A stretch of DNA of 64,000 nt, taken from NCBI GenBank assembly GCA_027625915.1, contig JANTQA010000048.1:5791001-5855000 (forward strand), given 5' to 3'. Positions 1 through 9,972 of the stretch are shown here, in pieces. The notes under the pieces were generated by a model. That model did not search any database and had not been told where the DNA came from. It saw only the letters and a program-made list of their open reading frames with translations. The DNA is from Anaeramoeba flamelloides (taxonomy: Eukaryota > Metamonada > Anaeramoebidae). Both the position numbers and the translations under genes were made by a program. Each line of letters begins with the position of its first letter. Position 1 is the first letter of the stretch.

Positions 1-1104
1 TTCCTTTGGTTTCTTGAATAATACCCTTAACTGAAAAAAAATTTTATCTATTCTTTTTATTGATTTAATTTTTTGATCCTTAATAAAATTATACTTATTA
101 ACTTATTTAGAGAAAATACATTAATTTAACTTGGAGAAAATACAACCTAAAAAACAAAAATAAAGTCCTAAATAAGAAAATAATTTGACAAATCAAAACA
201 TATATTAGCAAAATAATTTTTGGATTGGTAAAACAATTAAATTTTTCAAGAAAAAGTTTGAACTGAAAAATTCTTTTTCTAACTGGAATATCTCAAAGTT
301 AGGATATAAATTTGCACTTGAATAAAAAACAGGTACATAATTTTAGTCAACCTTGTCCTGGATAAAAACTATTCTTGGAAAAAATAGTGATTAAAATTGC
401 AATTATATTCTAAAGCCAAATTTTTGTTATCTTACAATAAACGAAGATTTCTTACTTTGATTGTTTATTTATATTCAAACTTTTAAATAAGATAGACGAA
501 AATTTATTATGGGTTAATTAATTGAAAAGATATCATCTCAGACATAGAATTATAATAAATATGTAAAACTTGATTTTATTTTATTTTTTTTTTATATGAA
601 GTGAAGAAATTAAATTTCTTCAAGAGTAGTTAGTTATTCTTGAATTTTAGAAATTAAAAGAAAATTTATTCAAAATTTCCAGGTATTTCTAAAATTAAAA
701 TAAAACTTGTGAAAAAGGCAATAAATTTCTTTTTAATTTGTAAGAATAGAATAAAATCTTAGAATTCCATTCAAATATTTCATAATTAAAAAAAAATCTA
801 GATAATCTATGGTACTTGACATCACCCAGCGAAATGATCATTTTTTTATACTATATGAACAAACAATTTATAAATATTTTTGTCTTTTGTACCGAAAGCA
901 ATTTTTTTGTCCAAAATTGATTTATATTCTTTCTAATGTTTTACAAAATACCAATAATCATTGTGAAAAAAAATATTTCATTAAATAAAATTGTACCTGT
1001 AAAAATTTGTTTGGGTTTATTAAACAAACTCCATTTCAAAATCATTGACCCTTAAAAATCAAATTCTGTCTCAAAAAAAATCTAATAATTGATAAATAAA
1101 TCGA

Positions 1105-1690
1105 AATTATACTAAACACCATTTCAAAAATTGTGACTGACCTGAAATAATAAATTGAATAAAAAAATATTATATATCCTATATTATTTAAGAACAATTA
1201 ATAATTAAATCTGATTTTTAATTCACTTTTAAATCATTCTAAATCTATAAAAACCTGATTTTTTAAAAATTAAAAAAAAAAAACCAAAAACTAAAAAAAA
1301 GTGAGTCACAAATTTTGAAATGAACATTACCGATTTTTTGTTACTGGACTTTCACTGAAAAAAAGTTAACAAAAAATTTTTTTATGAATAATTTAATTCA
1401 TATTAAAGGATATTACATCGTCTCAATTTTCATAATGCTTATTTGTCTTTTTCGAAGATCTTTTTTTTTTCCACATGATCTTTTACATAAAAAAAAAAGT
1501 AAAAAGAAAGAAAAAGAAAAAGAAAAAGAAAAAGAAAAACAAAACAAAAACTAAAATTTGAAAAAGAAATTCGAATATTTGTAAAATTATAAAAAATGAT
1601 TCTGATCCAAAAATTTGAAAATAATTTTTTGATAAGAATACCGGAATAAAATCTAATAACAACTTCCATTAACATTATAAAGTGAGTTAA
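1105..1690 (+). repeat. Inverted-repeat element, family D, copy 1
   Basis: This stretch matches the reverse complement of about 21205-21835 along its whole length. Landmarks are the end CATTTCAAAAATTGTGACT, the internal GATCTTTTT block and the far end with ATTAACATTATAAAGTGAG. An inner copy of the end motif (GTGAGTCACAAATTTTGAAA) lies near 1301, so the unit is probably composite. The purine tract in this copy is replaced in copy 2 by a long T run. No coding capacity is seen; it is most likely a non-autonomous DNA element. Confidence 0.7.
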
Positions 1691-2149
1691 ACTTTTTGAA
1701 ATCTAGTTTATGTTGTATATTTGAACGTTTTGAATCAAATATTTTCTTTTTTACAATTAAAAAATGGTTTATAAATCCAAAAATTAAAATAGAAAGAGGA
1801 TTTTCTTGATAATCCCATATTCCACCCGTTTTAAAATATTTTTTTATCCAAATTTTGTTTTCATTTTTTTGATATATTTTTTGAGTTGATAATCAAATTA
1901 TATATATGACTAATTGTTTCAAAAGGATTTTTTAATATCGATTGTGATAATAGAAATTTCTTATATACACATATCACATGTAGTACATTTTTTCGTTTTA
2001 ATATTACAAATGGCTTAGAAAATCTCTTTTTAAAATTTTTTACTTTTTTTTTCATTTTATTTATTTATTTTTTTTTTTCTATTTTTACAAAAAGTTCTTG
2101 AATTGTTTTGAAATCATATTTTTCGTTTCTGGGATGTGAGAAAAAGGTA

Positions 2150-2665
2150 AACAAAACAACTTATAAACAACAATAATGTTGTCAAAATAAAGCTTATAGA
2201 AAATTTAATGCATGTTTCAAAAAAAAAATTGTGTTTTTTTTTGTTATAGAAGACCTGTCCATCAACCAATCAAAGAAACAAACAAAAACCCCCAACTAGA
2301 TATGGTTTTGGTTCCTTAAAGTTCTATTATTCAAAAAAAAAAATTTCTTAAACTGAAGGATCAAATTGTAAAATTTATCTAAAAAAATAAAGTTTATTTT
2401 AAAGAAAATTTTTATTAATTAAAAAAACAAAAAAATCCAAAAAAATTTAGAATATTAAGAAAAAATTTGAACAAATTGCATTCCTAATTTAAGTTTTACT
2501 GAAAATATCAAGGGGTTTACTCTCAAAATTAATTTGAGCCTAGGTATACTATTGGAAAGTCAGATTCGATGTTGCATTGGAACAAGAAGAAAAAAAAAAG
2601 TACGGATTATATTTTGAAACACGGATTATAGTCGTTTGTAACAAATTATTGTAATCACTATGAAA
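2150..2665 (+). repeat. Dispersed repeat family B, copy 1
   Basis: About 500 bp beginning near ATGTTGTCAAAATAA and ending after TTTTGAAACACGGATTATAG. The same blocks recur in the same order at 24246-24715 and in reverse at about 3400-3880, with half copies at 2780-2965 and 38040-38245. Both ends carry a related TCAAAATAAT-type sequence, which suggests degenerate terminal inverted repeats. No protein is encoded. Confidence 0.7.
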
Positions 2666-2779
2666 AAAATAAATTATATACAGGTATGATGTAATTGCCT
2701 TCAAAGTTTTGGAAAATCCTGATAATTCACCGGTTTCCATTTAAGTGGCAGGTTTTAAATTTAACACCCTGGAATTTGT

Positions 2780-2965
2780 TACTTTATTGTTAGAATTTCT
2801 TTTTAAATGATAGAGCTTTAAGTAATCAAGACCATATCTAGTTGGGGGATATTGTCAGGTTTCTTTGATTGGTTAATGTCTAGATCTTCTCTAAAAACAA
2901 AACATTCCTTTTATTTTGAAAAACGAATTTAACTTTTCGATACACATTATTTTGACAAGGGTATT
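2780..2965 (-). repeat. Repeat family B, partial copy
   Basis: Reverse-complement half copy of family B. It contains the shared blocks CCATATCTAGTTGGGG and TTTCTTTGATTGGTTAATG and ends at CATTATTTTGACAAGG. Together with 2150-2665 it makes an inverted pair with about 115 bp between. Confidence 0.65.
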
Positions 2966-3399
2966 TATTATTCAAATACATGCAAAACAACATTTTTTTT
3001 CTGAATAAATTTCAAACTTTAGATAGAAAAAGGACTCTAGTGTTTTCTCGGTACTTTTTTATTTGGCAAATTCCAAATCAAAACAAAAAAACTTATTTGT
3101 TCAATTTCCATTTTTCGAAATCTTTAAAAACTCCTTTTCAAACAGTTCTTGATAAAGTTTATTTGAAGATCAACAAATTTTACAAAGTTTCATAACATTT
3201 ATATCAATAAAAATACTATAACCAAGGCTTAAGTTAGACAGATTTAAGAAAATTGATCTTAAAAATGTCAAATTTTTATGTGAATTTATTAGTAACATTC
3301 TTCATAGTTTTTTTTCATTCAATTTTAAGGGAATATTTGGAATAATTTTCAAAATGAATATAAAAAAGAAAAATACAAAAACAATTCAAAATAAAATCA

Positions 3400-3880
3400 G
3401 CAACAGAGATCAAAACAATGCTTTCACAAAGACTAGAATCCGTGTTTCAAAATATTATCCTTGCTTTTATTTCTTCTTGTTCCAATGCAACACCCAATTG
3501 ACTTTCCAATAGTATACCTATATTCAAATCAATTTTGAGAGTAAACCCCTTGATATTTTCAGTAAAACTTAAATTATCCATGCAAATATGTTCAAAATTT
3601 TTCTTAATATTCTCAATTTTTTGGATTTTTTTGTTTTTTTAATTAATAAAAATTTTCTTTAAAATAAACTTTTTTTTTTTAGATAAATTTTAAAATTTGA
3701 TCCTTCATTTTTAGAATTTCTTTTTAAATAATAGAACTTTTAGAAACCAATACAATATTTTTTAGGGTTTATTATCAGTTTTTTTGATTGGTTGATGTAT
3801 TGGTCTTCCATAACAAAAAAACATGATTTTTATTTTAAAACAAGAATTAAATTTTTTTCACGCTTTATTTTGACTACAGT
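3400..3880 (-). repeat. Repeat family B, copy 2 (inverted)
   Basis: Reverse complement of the 2150-2665 unit. Matching blocks include ATCCGTGTTTCAAAATA, GACTTTCCAATAGTATACC, GAGAGTAAACCCCTTGATAT and GATTGGTTGATG. It and copy 1 form a large imperfect palindrome spanning about 1.7 kb. Confidence 0.7.
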
Positions 3881-4431
3881 AATGTTCAGCTTTTTTTTAC
3901 AAAGAAATACACCCTATCTTTTTCGTCACTGCCTTAAAAATTCTGTAGGTATTATTTTAGAAACTGTAATTTCGAAACTAATATTGTTAATTGTAAAATA
4001 AAAAGATCAAAATTTTCATTCAGCTTTCCAAAAAAAAATATAACAACAATTTGAATATATAACCAAAAGTTCCACTTCTCAAAGGTTTATTTAATAATTT
4101 CAGATGGTTTTAAGAATAAAAAAAATTTAAATATACTTGATTTTTCAAATCTTTTTTCTTAGAAAGTTAAATGAAAATATTGTACCATTTATTTTGCAAC
4201 AAATAGTAGTTCTGAAAACTATTCAATGAATAAAACAAAGAAAATTCATTCTTTTCACATATAAACTTTTATTTTGGATTTTAATGTGATAATTCTTCGA
4301 ACAACCAAAAAACAACTGTGAAACTATTCGTTAAGCAAATTATTTGAGAAAAAAGCGAATTTTGGTCAATACATTTTTTGCAAATACATCAACCTTAAAG
4401 TTATCTTTAGTAATTCCAAATATTCGAGAAT

Positions 4432-4926
4432 ATGTGCTTATCTCGTGTTTCATTACAAAAACGAACAAAAAAAAGTGTTTGGAAGGATCTTTTAATTAAA
4501 AAATGTACGAATCGAGTAAGAGACAAAAGGGCAAGACTATTGACAGCGCTAAGAGAACAGCAAATGGAATCTCTCCAAAATAATGAATTAGGAAACAATA
4601 TGTGTCTCTTGTTACCAACAAGAGGAATAGAGAACCAAGAAGCAGGTCTCCAAAAAAGAAAAATTTTCCAAGAATTAATCGAAAGCGAACTAGAAAATTC
4701 GCAAGATCCTCTGTTTCAATCGCAAAATGAACAACAAAACGACTTTTTTTTAAACGAAGAAGAATATTTGGATATCATGATTGCCATTGAAGAACAACTT
4801 ATTCAAGAAACTAAAGAAGAAGAATTACAACAAATTGAACAATTGGTTTATGAATATGAACAATACCAACAAAAGGAAATTGAATACTTAACAAACCTTT
4901 TCCCAGAGGAATCTCAACTAAACTAA
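4432..4926 (+). CDS. RPAIN: RPA-interacting protein (RPAIN)-like, short form
   Basis: A 164-aa acidic, Glu/Gln-rich protein. Residues about 15-41 hold a motif of the WKDLLIKKC...RVRDKRARLLTALR kind, matching the N-terminal domain of RPA-interacting proteins (WKE...RCLERMRNSRDRLL in the human protein). Residues about 110-160 (LDIMIAIEEQLIQE followed by QLVYEYEQYQQKE) match the family's middle helical domain. The family binds replication protein A and carries it into the nucleus for replication and repair. The usual C-terminal cysteine-rich zinc-binding domain is absent: the frame stops after LFPEESQLN and no matching cysteines are seen downstream. Either it is lost here or sits on an exon I did not find. 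The ATG at 4432 is the only start upstream of the conserved motif. Family assignment is by remembered motif similarity. Confidence 0.75.
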   Translation: MCLSRVSLQKRTKKSVWKDLLIKKCTNRVRDKRARLLTALREQQMESLQNNELGNNMCLLLPTRGIENQEAGLQKRKIFQELIESELENSQDPLFQSQNEQQNDFFLNEEEYLDIMIAIEEQLIQETKEEELQQIEQLVYEYEQYQQKEIEYLTNLFPEESQLN

Positions 4927-5691
4927 TTAATCAATAATAGTGAATTTTCTTTTTTTACTGGCTGTTTTCGGAAAGTGTGGACTAAAAGGCTTTTCAAGTG
5001 TTATTCAAACAACGAAAAACGCACCTATTAGAAAGTTTGTACCACACTTATAAAACTTTGATTCAACATCTTTTTAAAAGATCTTTCAAAACACACTCAA
5101 AATTTTCAATTGTTTTTGTCTAATTTCACAAAAATAAAAAATAATCAAACCACTTTTTGCTTTTTTATTGGGGAAAAGCCCAATGAAAAACAGAAAATAT
5201 TCCTTAATTCCTTTCTTTATTTATTCGCTTCCCACTGAATAATCCTTCCCCAGTTTTCAATTTGAAATTATTAATTCGACATAATTATTTAGTTAATACC
5301 GCGAAAGAAGATTACTAAATTAACCAGAGGATATATAAGTCAAAATTTTCAAAGTTCAATGATTAAGTCAAAAATATATAAAAATATCAAATGGTTAGAT
5401 CATTAAACCACATTTCACAAACTTTTTAGTTTTTTTGTTAATTTTTAGGACGATCAGATATAAACTATCTTTCATAATAATTGGCCCATTAAAAATCAAA
5501 TTTTAAATAAAAATATTTTTAATAATTGAAGTTATCTATTATAATATAAAAATTTAGATTTTAATATTCAATACTATACTCAAGAGATATTTATTTTTTG
5601 TCTAAAAATAAAAGAAAAAAAAATAAAAAAAACAGTTAAAAAAAATTGGGACATTTATTTTGAAAGAAGCATTATATGAAAAATAGAAAAT

Positions 5692-5823
5692 TTAAAAAAG
5701 TAATAAAACCCATTTATCGATTCTCCTTCCATTTGAATAACTAAATCTAATCTCTTTTTCATATTTGAAACCAAATTTTTCGATTAATTCATCTGTTACT
5801 TCTTTCCAATTTTTCATTTTCAT
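5692..5823 (-). CDS. Unidentified 43-residue ORF
   Basis: A short minus-strand frame from ATG at 5823 to TAA at 5692. Unlike the surrounding low-complexity frames its composition is protein-like: it begins MKMKNWKEVTDELIEKF and continues with a basic, aromatic stretch (IRFSYSNGRRIDKW). I recognise no family. It may be a true micro-protein, one exon of an undetected gene, a decayed gene fragment, or chance. No clear splice sites were found beside it. Confidence 0.2.
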   Translation of the reverse strand: MKMKNWKEVTDELIEKFGFKYEKEIRFSYSNGRRIDKWVLLLF

Positions 5824-6059
5824 TTTCCATTTTAACAAAACATTGTGGAAAAAATAAAAAAGAGAAAAAATGATTTATTTGCAAACTTTTCATTGTGAGA
5901 GGAAAAACTTGAAAACGATACAAAATCCATTCAAAATTCAAATGTAAGATGGACCATTTATTATGAAATTTAGTTTACATTCAGTAAGTCACAACACCAT
6001 AAGTGCCCATTGAAATTGAAATATGTGATAGATCATTGAAAATTATATTGGTACTCTTA

Positions 6060-6262
6060 AAATCCTAGTAGCAGTAGAAAAGCAAAAAATGTAATCATTT
6101 TTTTTTGTTAATATCATCAATCTCCTTTTTCATAAACCCTATGAACCAAAGGCTACCTAAAATATAAAAATGATTACTATTTAAAGCTAGCCTAATACTT
6201 TGTTCAAAACTATTACTTTTAGATATTCCAAAAAAGTTAATTTCAAAAAAAAAAAATGGTAA
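6060..6262 (-). repeat. Dispersed repeat family H, copy 1
   Basis: The reverse complement matches 43505-43690. Shared blocks are GGAATATCTAAAAGTAATA, TTTTGAACAAA and TAGTAATCATTTTTA. No ORF is present. Confidence 0.6.
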
Positions 6263-7097
6263 TTTTTTGTTTTTATACTGGTATTACTGCTTAAATGTTT
6301 TAGATTTTACCTAAATTTATTTCAAAATATGTAAAACTTTTAAGAAAAAAGTACTAAAGAGCTACACTCAATTTCCAATTTTAATGACAGTGAATTATTT
6401 TTTTAAAAACAACTATTTTCGTTTCGAAGCAAAGTTCTTTGGTATTGCACTTTTAAGAACTTGAAGTGTTTTTTTCCATTTTTTTCATTTCTCAAATGAC
6501 TTTTTATTATCTCAAAAATGTTTAGAAAAACCCATTTCTCTGTAAAATTCAGAAAGTAACAAAATTCAAACAAATTATATTAAATCCAATTAAATTTATT
6601 TTATACCTTTCAAGAAAAATACTTGTTTTAAATTGAAGAAATTTAACCATTTTGAAATTTAATAAAAAAAAAAGTTACAACCAATTTGTTTTAAAAAATT
6701 GAATTTTTTGATATTGGGAATACTTATATAATTTTTTTTTTTGTTAATTGAATATTTTGCCAATGATTTCCGCTCAGAAATTTTTTTGAAATTTGAATTT
6801 TTTTTTGTTATTAGAATTTTTATACTCAAAATAGATCCTATGTATTTTTTTTTGTTTTATTTTTACAAATCAAAGAAGGAAAATTTCAGGATACATCTTT
6901 AAGTTTCAGATCATTCTTTTGTTATGGAAAAATTCAAATACAAATGAATAAAATATTAAAATATAAAAAAATGGTTTATCTGAGCTGAATTATATTTTAA
7001 AACTTTTTAAACTTTTATCAAATTTAGATTTATTTAAAAACGGAACCACAATTAATTTTATTTGATGGAATTTGAATTGAAATATTAATAATAAATT

Positions 7098-7288
7098 CAG
7101 TTCCAATTTAAGGCACAAACTTTAAACGAAATTTAAGGTACAAAAACATCTCAAATTAAGGCAAAAAATTTGGGATTTTTTTTTTTTTCAAATTTTATTA
7201 CTAGAATCTATATGTTGTGCTTTAATTTGAGATTTTTTTTGAGCCTTAAATTTCGTTGAAGTTTTTGTCTTAAAAGTGGAACTAACTG
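7098..7288. mobile_element. Family E hairpin MITE, copy 1
   Basis: About 190 bp that fold back on themselves. The left arm reads CAG TTCCAATTTAAGGCACAAAC and the right arm ends GTGGAACTAACTGTA. The arms repeat a short module of the form AATTTAAGGCACAAA. CAGT-type ends next to TA resemble Tc1/mariner-type miniature elements. Three more copies are at 12311, 30678 and 33870. Confidence 0.8.
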
Positions 7289-7589
7289 TAATAAAAATTA
7301 ATAAAAATATATATCATTTAGATTTTTTTCTGACTCAAAATCCTTTGAACATAAAATTCAAAACATTTTTTCAAAATTTTCAAGAATTTACTTTATTTTT
7401 AATAAAAATACTATTGTACATTTTTATTTTTATATTGGAAATACATAAAATTATGACTCTGAAAAATAAACTCAAAGTAATAAATTGTTTAGATGATTTC
7501 AAACAACCATAACTCAAGTCAAACTGGAATTACAAAAAAAAAAGCAAAAAATATGTTTTTATCAATATTTCTATTTCTTTTTAAAAAAT

Positions 7590-8345
7590 TATTTATCTAA
7601 GAAGGGACTAGTAACTATTATTTTCCATTTCGGAAGTATTTGTTAAGTATTATATATACAATAGATGACGTTTAAATATGGGACTACTTTATTAACTTAA
7701 GATACATGAGTTTTCATTTTTAAAAGAGTTCATTTTCACAATTAAGTTTTCTATAAAAGACTTGAATTTTTTTTAATTTATTATAAATTGGAATTTAAAA
7801 ATAACAAGAAAAATTTCATAAAAAAATTTTCTTTTGAATTAAATCTTAATTTTAGTAATTCCATCGAGACTTTATTGACAAATAACAATTGAAAATTTAA
7901 TCTTATTTTAAAAATACATGAAAAATTAATCAAATATTGAATCCTTGAAGATCAGAAAAAAAATTGATCATCTATTTTATTCAGAAATATTTATTATATT
8001 TTTTGAAATTGAAAAGATTATTTAATATTCGTTTTCAAATATTAAGTGTAAAACAAGGAACTCTTATCATTAAAAACAGTTATTTGATAATATCCGTTTT
8101 TTTATTAGAATTATGAATTTGAATTGGTTTTCTGTGTTAATGTGAAAAAAATTGAGAAATAATTTTAAAGTTTATTTGATAAATTTAATCTTTTTTCCTT
8201 ACTAAATTGCCAAAATAATTAAGATTGGGTTATTATATAATTCATTATTAATAATAAAATTAATAAAGTATTTGTTTAGATTTTAACTTGAAATTTCCTA
8301 TCCCTAAATTTTTAAAAAAATATTTCTAGTTATTAAGTTCTAATT
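7590..8345 (+). repeat. Long diverged dispersed repeat family K, copy 1
   Basis: Similar in the same orientation to about 39115-39850. Collinear blocks include AACTTAAGA near the start, TACAAACAAGGAAC-type sequence (here GTAAAACAAGGAACTC), ATTTGATAATATCCG, TTATTAGAATTATGAATTTG and AATTAAGATTGGGTTATTA. The copies are clearly diverged and neither has a sensible ORF, so this looks like an old mobile element of unknown class. Confidence 0.55.
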
Positions 8346-9972
8346 TGATTATTATAGATTTTTGAAACATGTATTTTGGGAAAAATTTTAACTTAAAGTT
8401 TTTTTTAATGATTTAATGGTTTTTCTTGTATTTTTTTATTCCAAATTGATCGTTTCTTTGAAGATCTCTATATGATAAAATTATTGATTTTTTCTTTCTC
8501 AAATCTGTTTTTTTTTTTAAAGTTATAAATTATTAAATTGAAACATATTTTTAATAATTATATGAATAAATATAAAATGGTTTGTGATTTAAAATTATCT
8601 AATTGAACTTTACAATTCCAAATAATTATTCATTTTATTATTTTAATTGGTAATCTGGATTGAAATAAAAAGGAAAAATTAATCATTTATATCCCAAAGT
8701 ATAATTATATGAATCAATGATTTCTTAAAATTGACAAAATCATGAATTTTAAAGATTTAAAAAGTAATTGAAAATATTTTTTTTTGATTTTTTTTATTCA
8801 GATCTATTTTGTTACTATGCCATGTTAAAGTCCAATTAATATAATAAAAAAAGTGTTAAATGAATCTAAAAATAGTTCAAAAGTTATAAAAATAAGGATA
8901 TTTTTATTTATGAGAATATTTATAATTATCCAGAAATATATTTTTAACTTTTGTAAGATAAAATGAAATGTGTCTATTATTTTATTAATAATAACAAAGT
9001 TATGGAAATATTTCAACAAAGGAAAAAAAAAAAAAAATAATTATTTTATTTTCAAAAAATTATTTAATAATATCAAAATTGAGTACTTAATAAAATAAAT
9101 AATATTTTAAATGATATGCAACAATACTTAATAAGAATTTATTTTAATAAATATCAAAGAAACACGAAACTCTCTTTCTAAATAGAATTTTGAAATAAAA
9201 ATTTTATTCTCTATTTTATCTTAGATCAATGGGATCTTTCCATTTGGATAATATTTTTTTGATAATATTATATTCAAATAATAAACCAAATATTAGATAA
9301 ATATAATCTGAAAATATAAAGAGGTGGATTTAATTTTTGATCTCAAAAAAATAATTAGTTAAAAAAATTATATAAATTTCTTTTGATTTAATATTTTTTG
9401 AATATATAATTTTCTCACCATTTATAATCGTTGATATTAAAAAAATTAAAGTTGATTATTTTTTTTTTTATAAAATTTTGGAGGATCTTAAACATAAGAG
9501 AACTCATATCATTTTTATAAATATATCACATATTTCAATTTCAGTCGTTTATATGGTGTGTAACTACCTTAAACAGATAATTAAATTTTCTTATTTCATA
9601 AGAGAAAAAATGTTTCTGGCAAATAATTTGAAATTAATAACAATGAGAAAAAAAAAGGATCATACTTTTACAAACCAAAAGTACATTTTTGAAAATAATA
9701 TTAAAATACATTCTGTTTAATAATAATCAGATTTATTAAATTTTCAATTTGGAGCTATAATAAAAAAATTTTAAATTTAAGATTAAATTTTATATCAGAT
9801 TGTTTTTTATTATGGTTACTACCAGAGTATTTGCACCACACTTTTTCCAATCAATTTTAGAAATCTGAATAAATCATTGATACTCACCCTCAAGAATTTT
9901 GGGTTCATATTTAATCTCAATAATTTTTCGGATTTTATGAAATCATTTTTTCAACAATTATTCTATTTTATA

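Larger units (their letters stand above)
1..4431. other. Non-coding, repeat-rich region
   Basis: No credible gene is seen. The open frames here are low-complexity Phe/Leu/Lys/Asn runs inside poly-A or poly-T sequence. The region holds one copy of repeat family D (about 1105-1690), one full copy of family B (about 2150-2665), a half copy in the opposite sense (2780-2965) and a further inverted copy (3400-3880). A purine tract of AAAAAG-type repeats lies at about 1497-1550. Confidence 0.7.
4927..9972. other. Intergenic region with repeats and one tiny ORF
   Basis: About 5 kb separate the RPAIN-like gene from CHK2. It contains a family H repeat (6060-6262), a hairpin MITE of family E (7098-7288) and one copy of the long diverged family K repeat (7590-8345). 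The stretch 4960-5280 is a little richer in GC than its surroundings, but I can assign no protein to it. The rest, especially 8350-9970, is AT-rich sequence in which I see no gene. Confidence 0.6.

Noticed and set aside
1439-1675. Minus-strand frame rich in Phe and Leu
   Set aside because: It reads through the purine repeat of family D and has no protein-like content.
9478-9720. 80-codon frame upstream of CHK2
   Set aside because: No ATG at its start, AT-rich codon content and no recognisable motif; probably chance.
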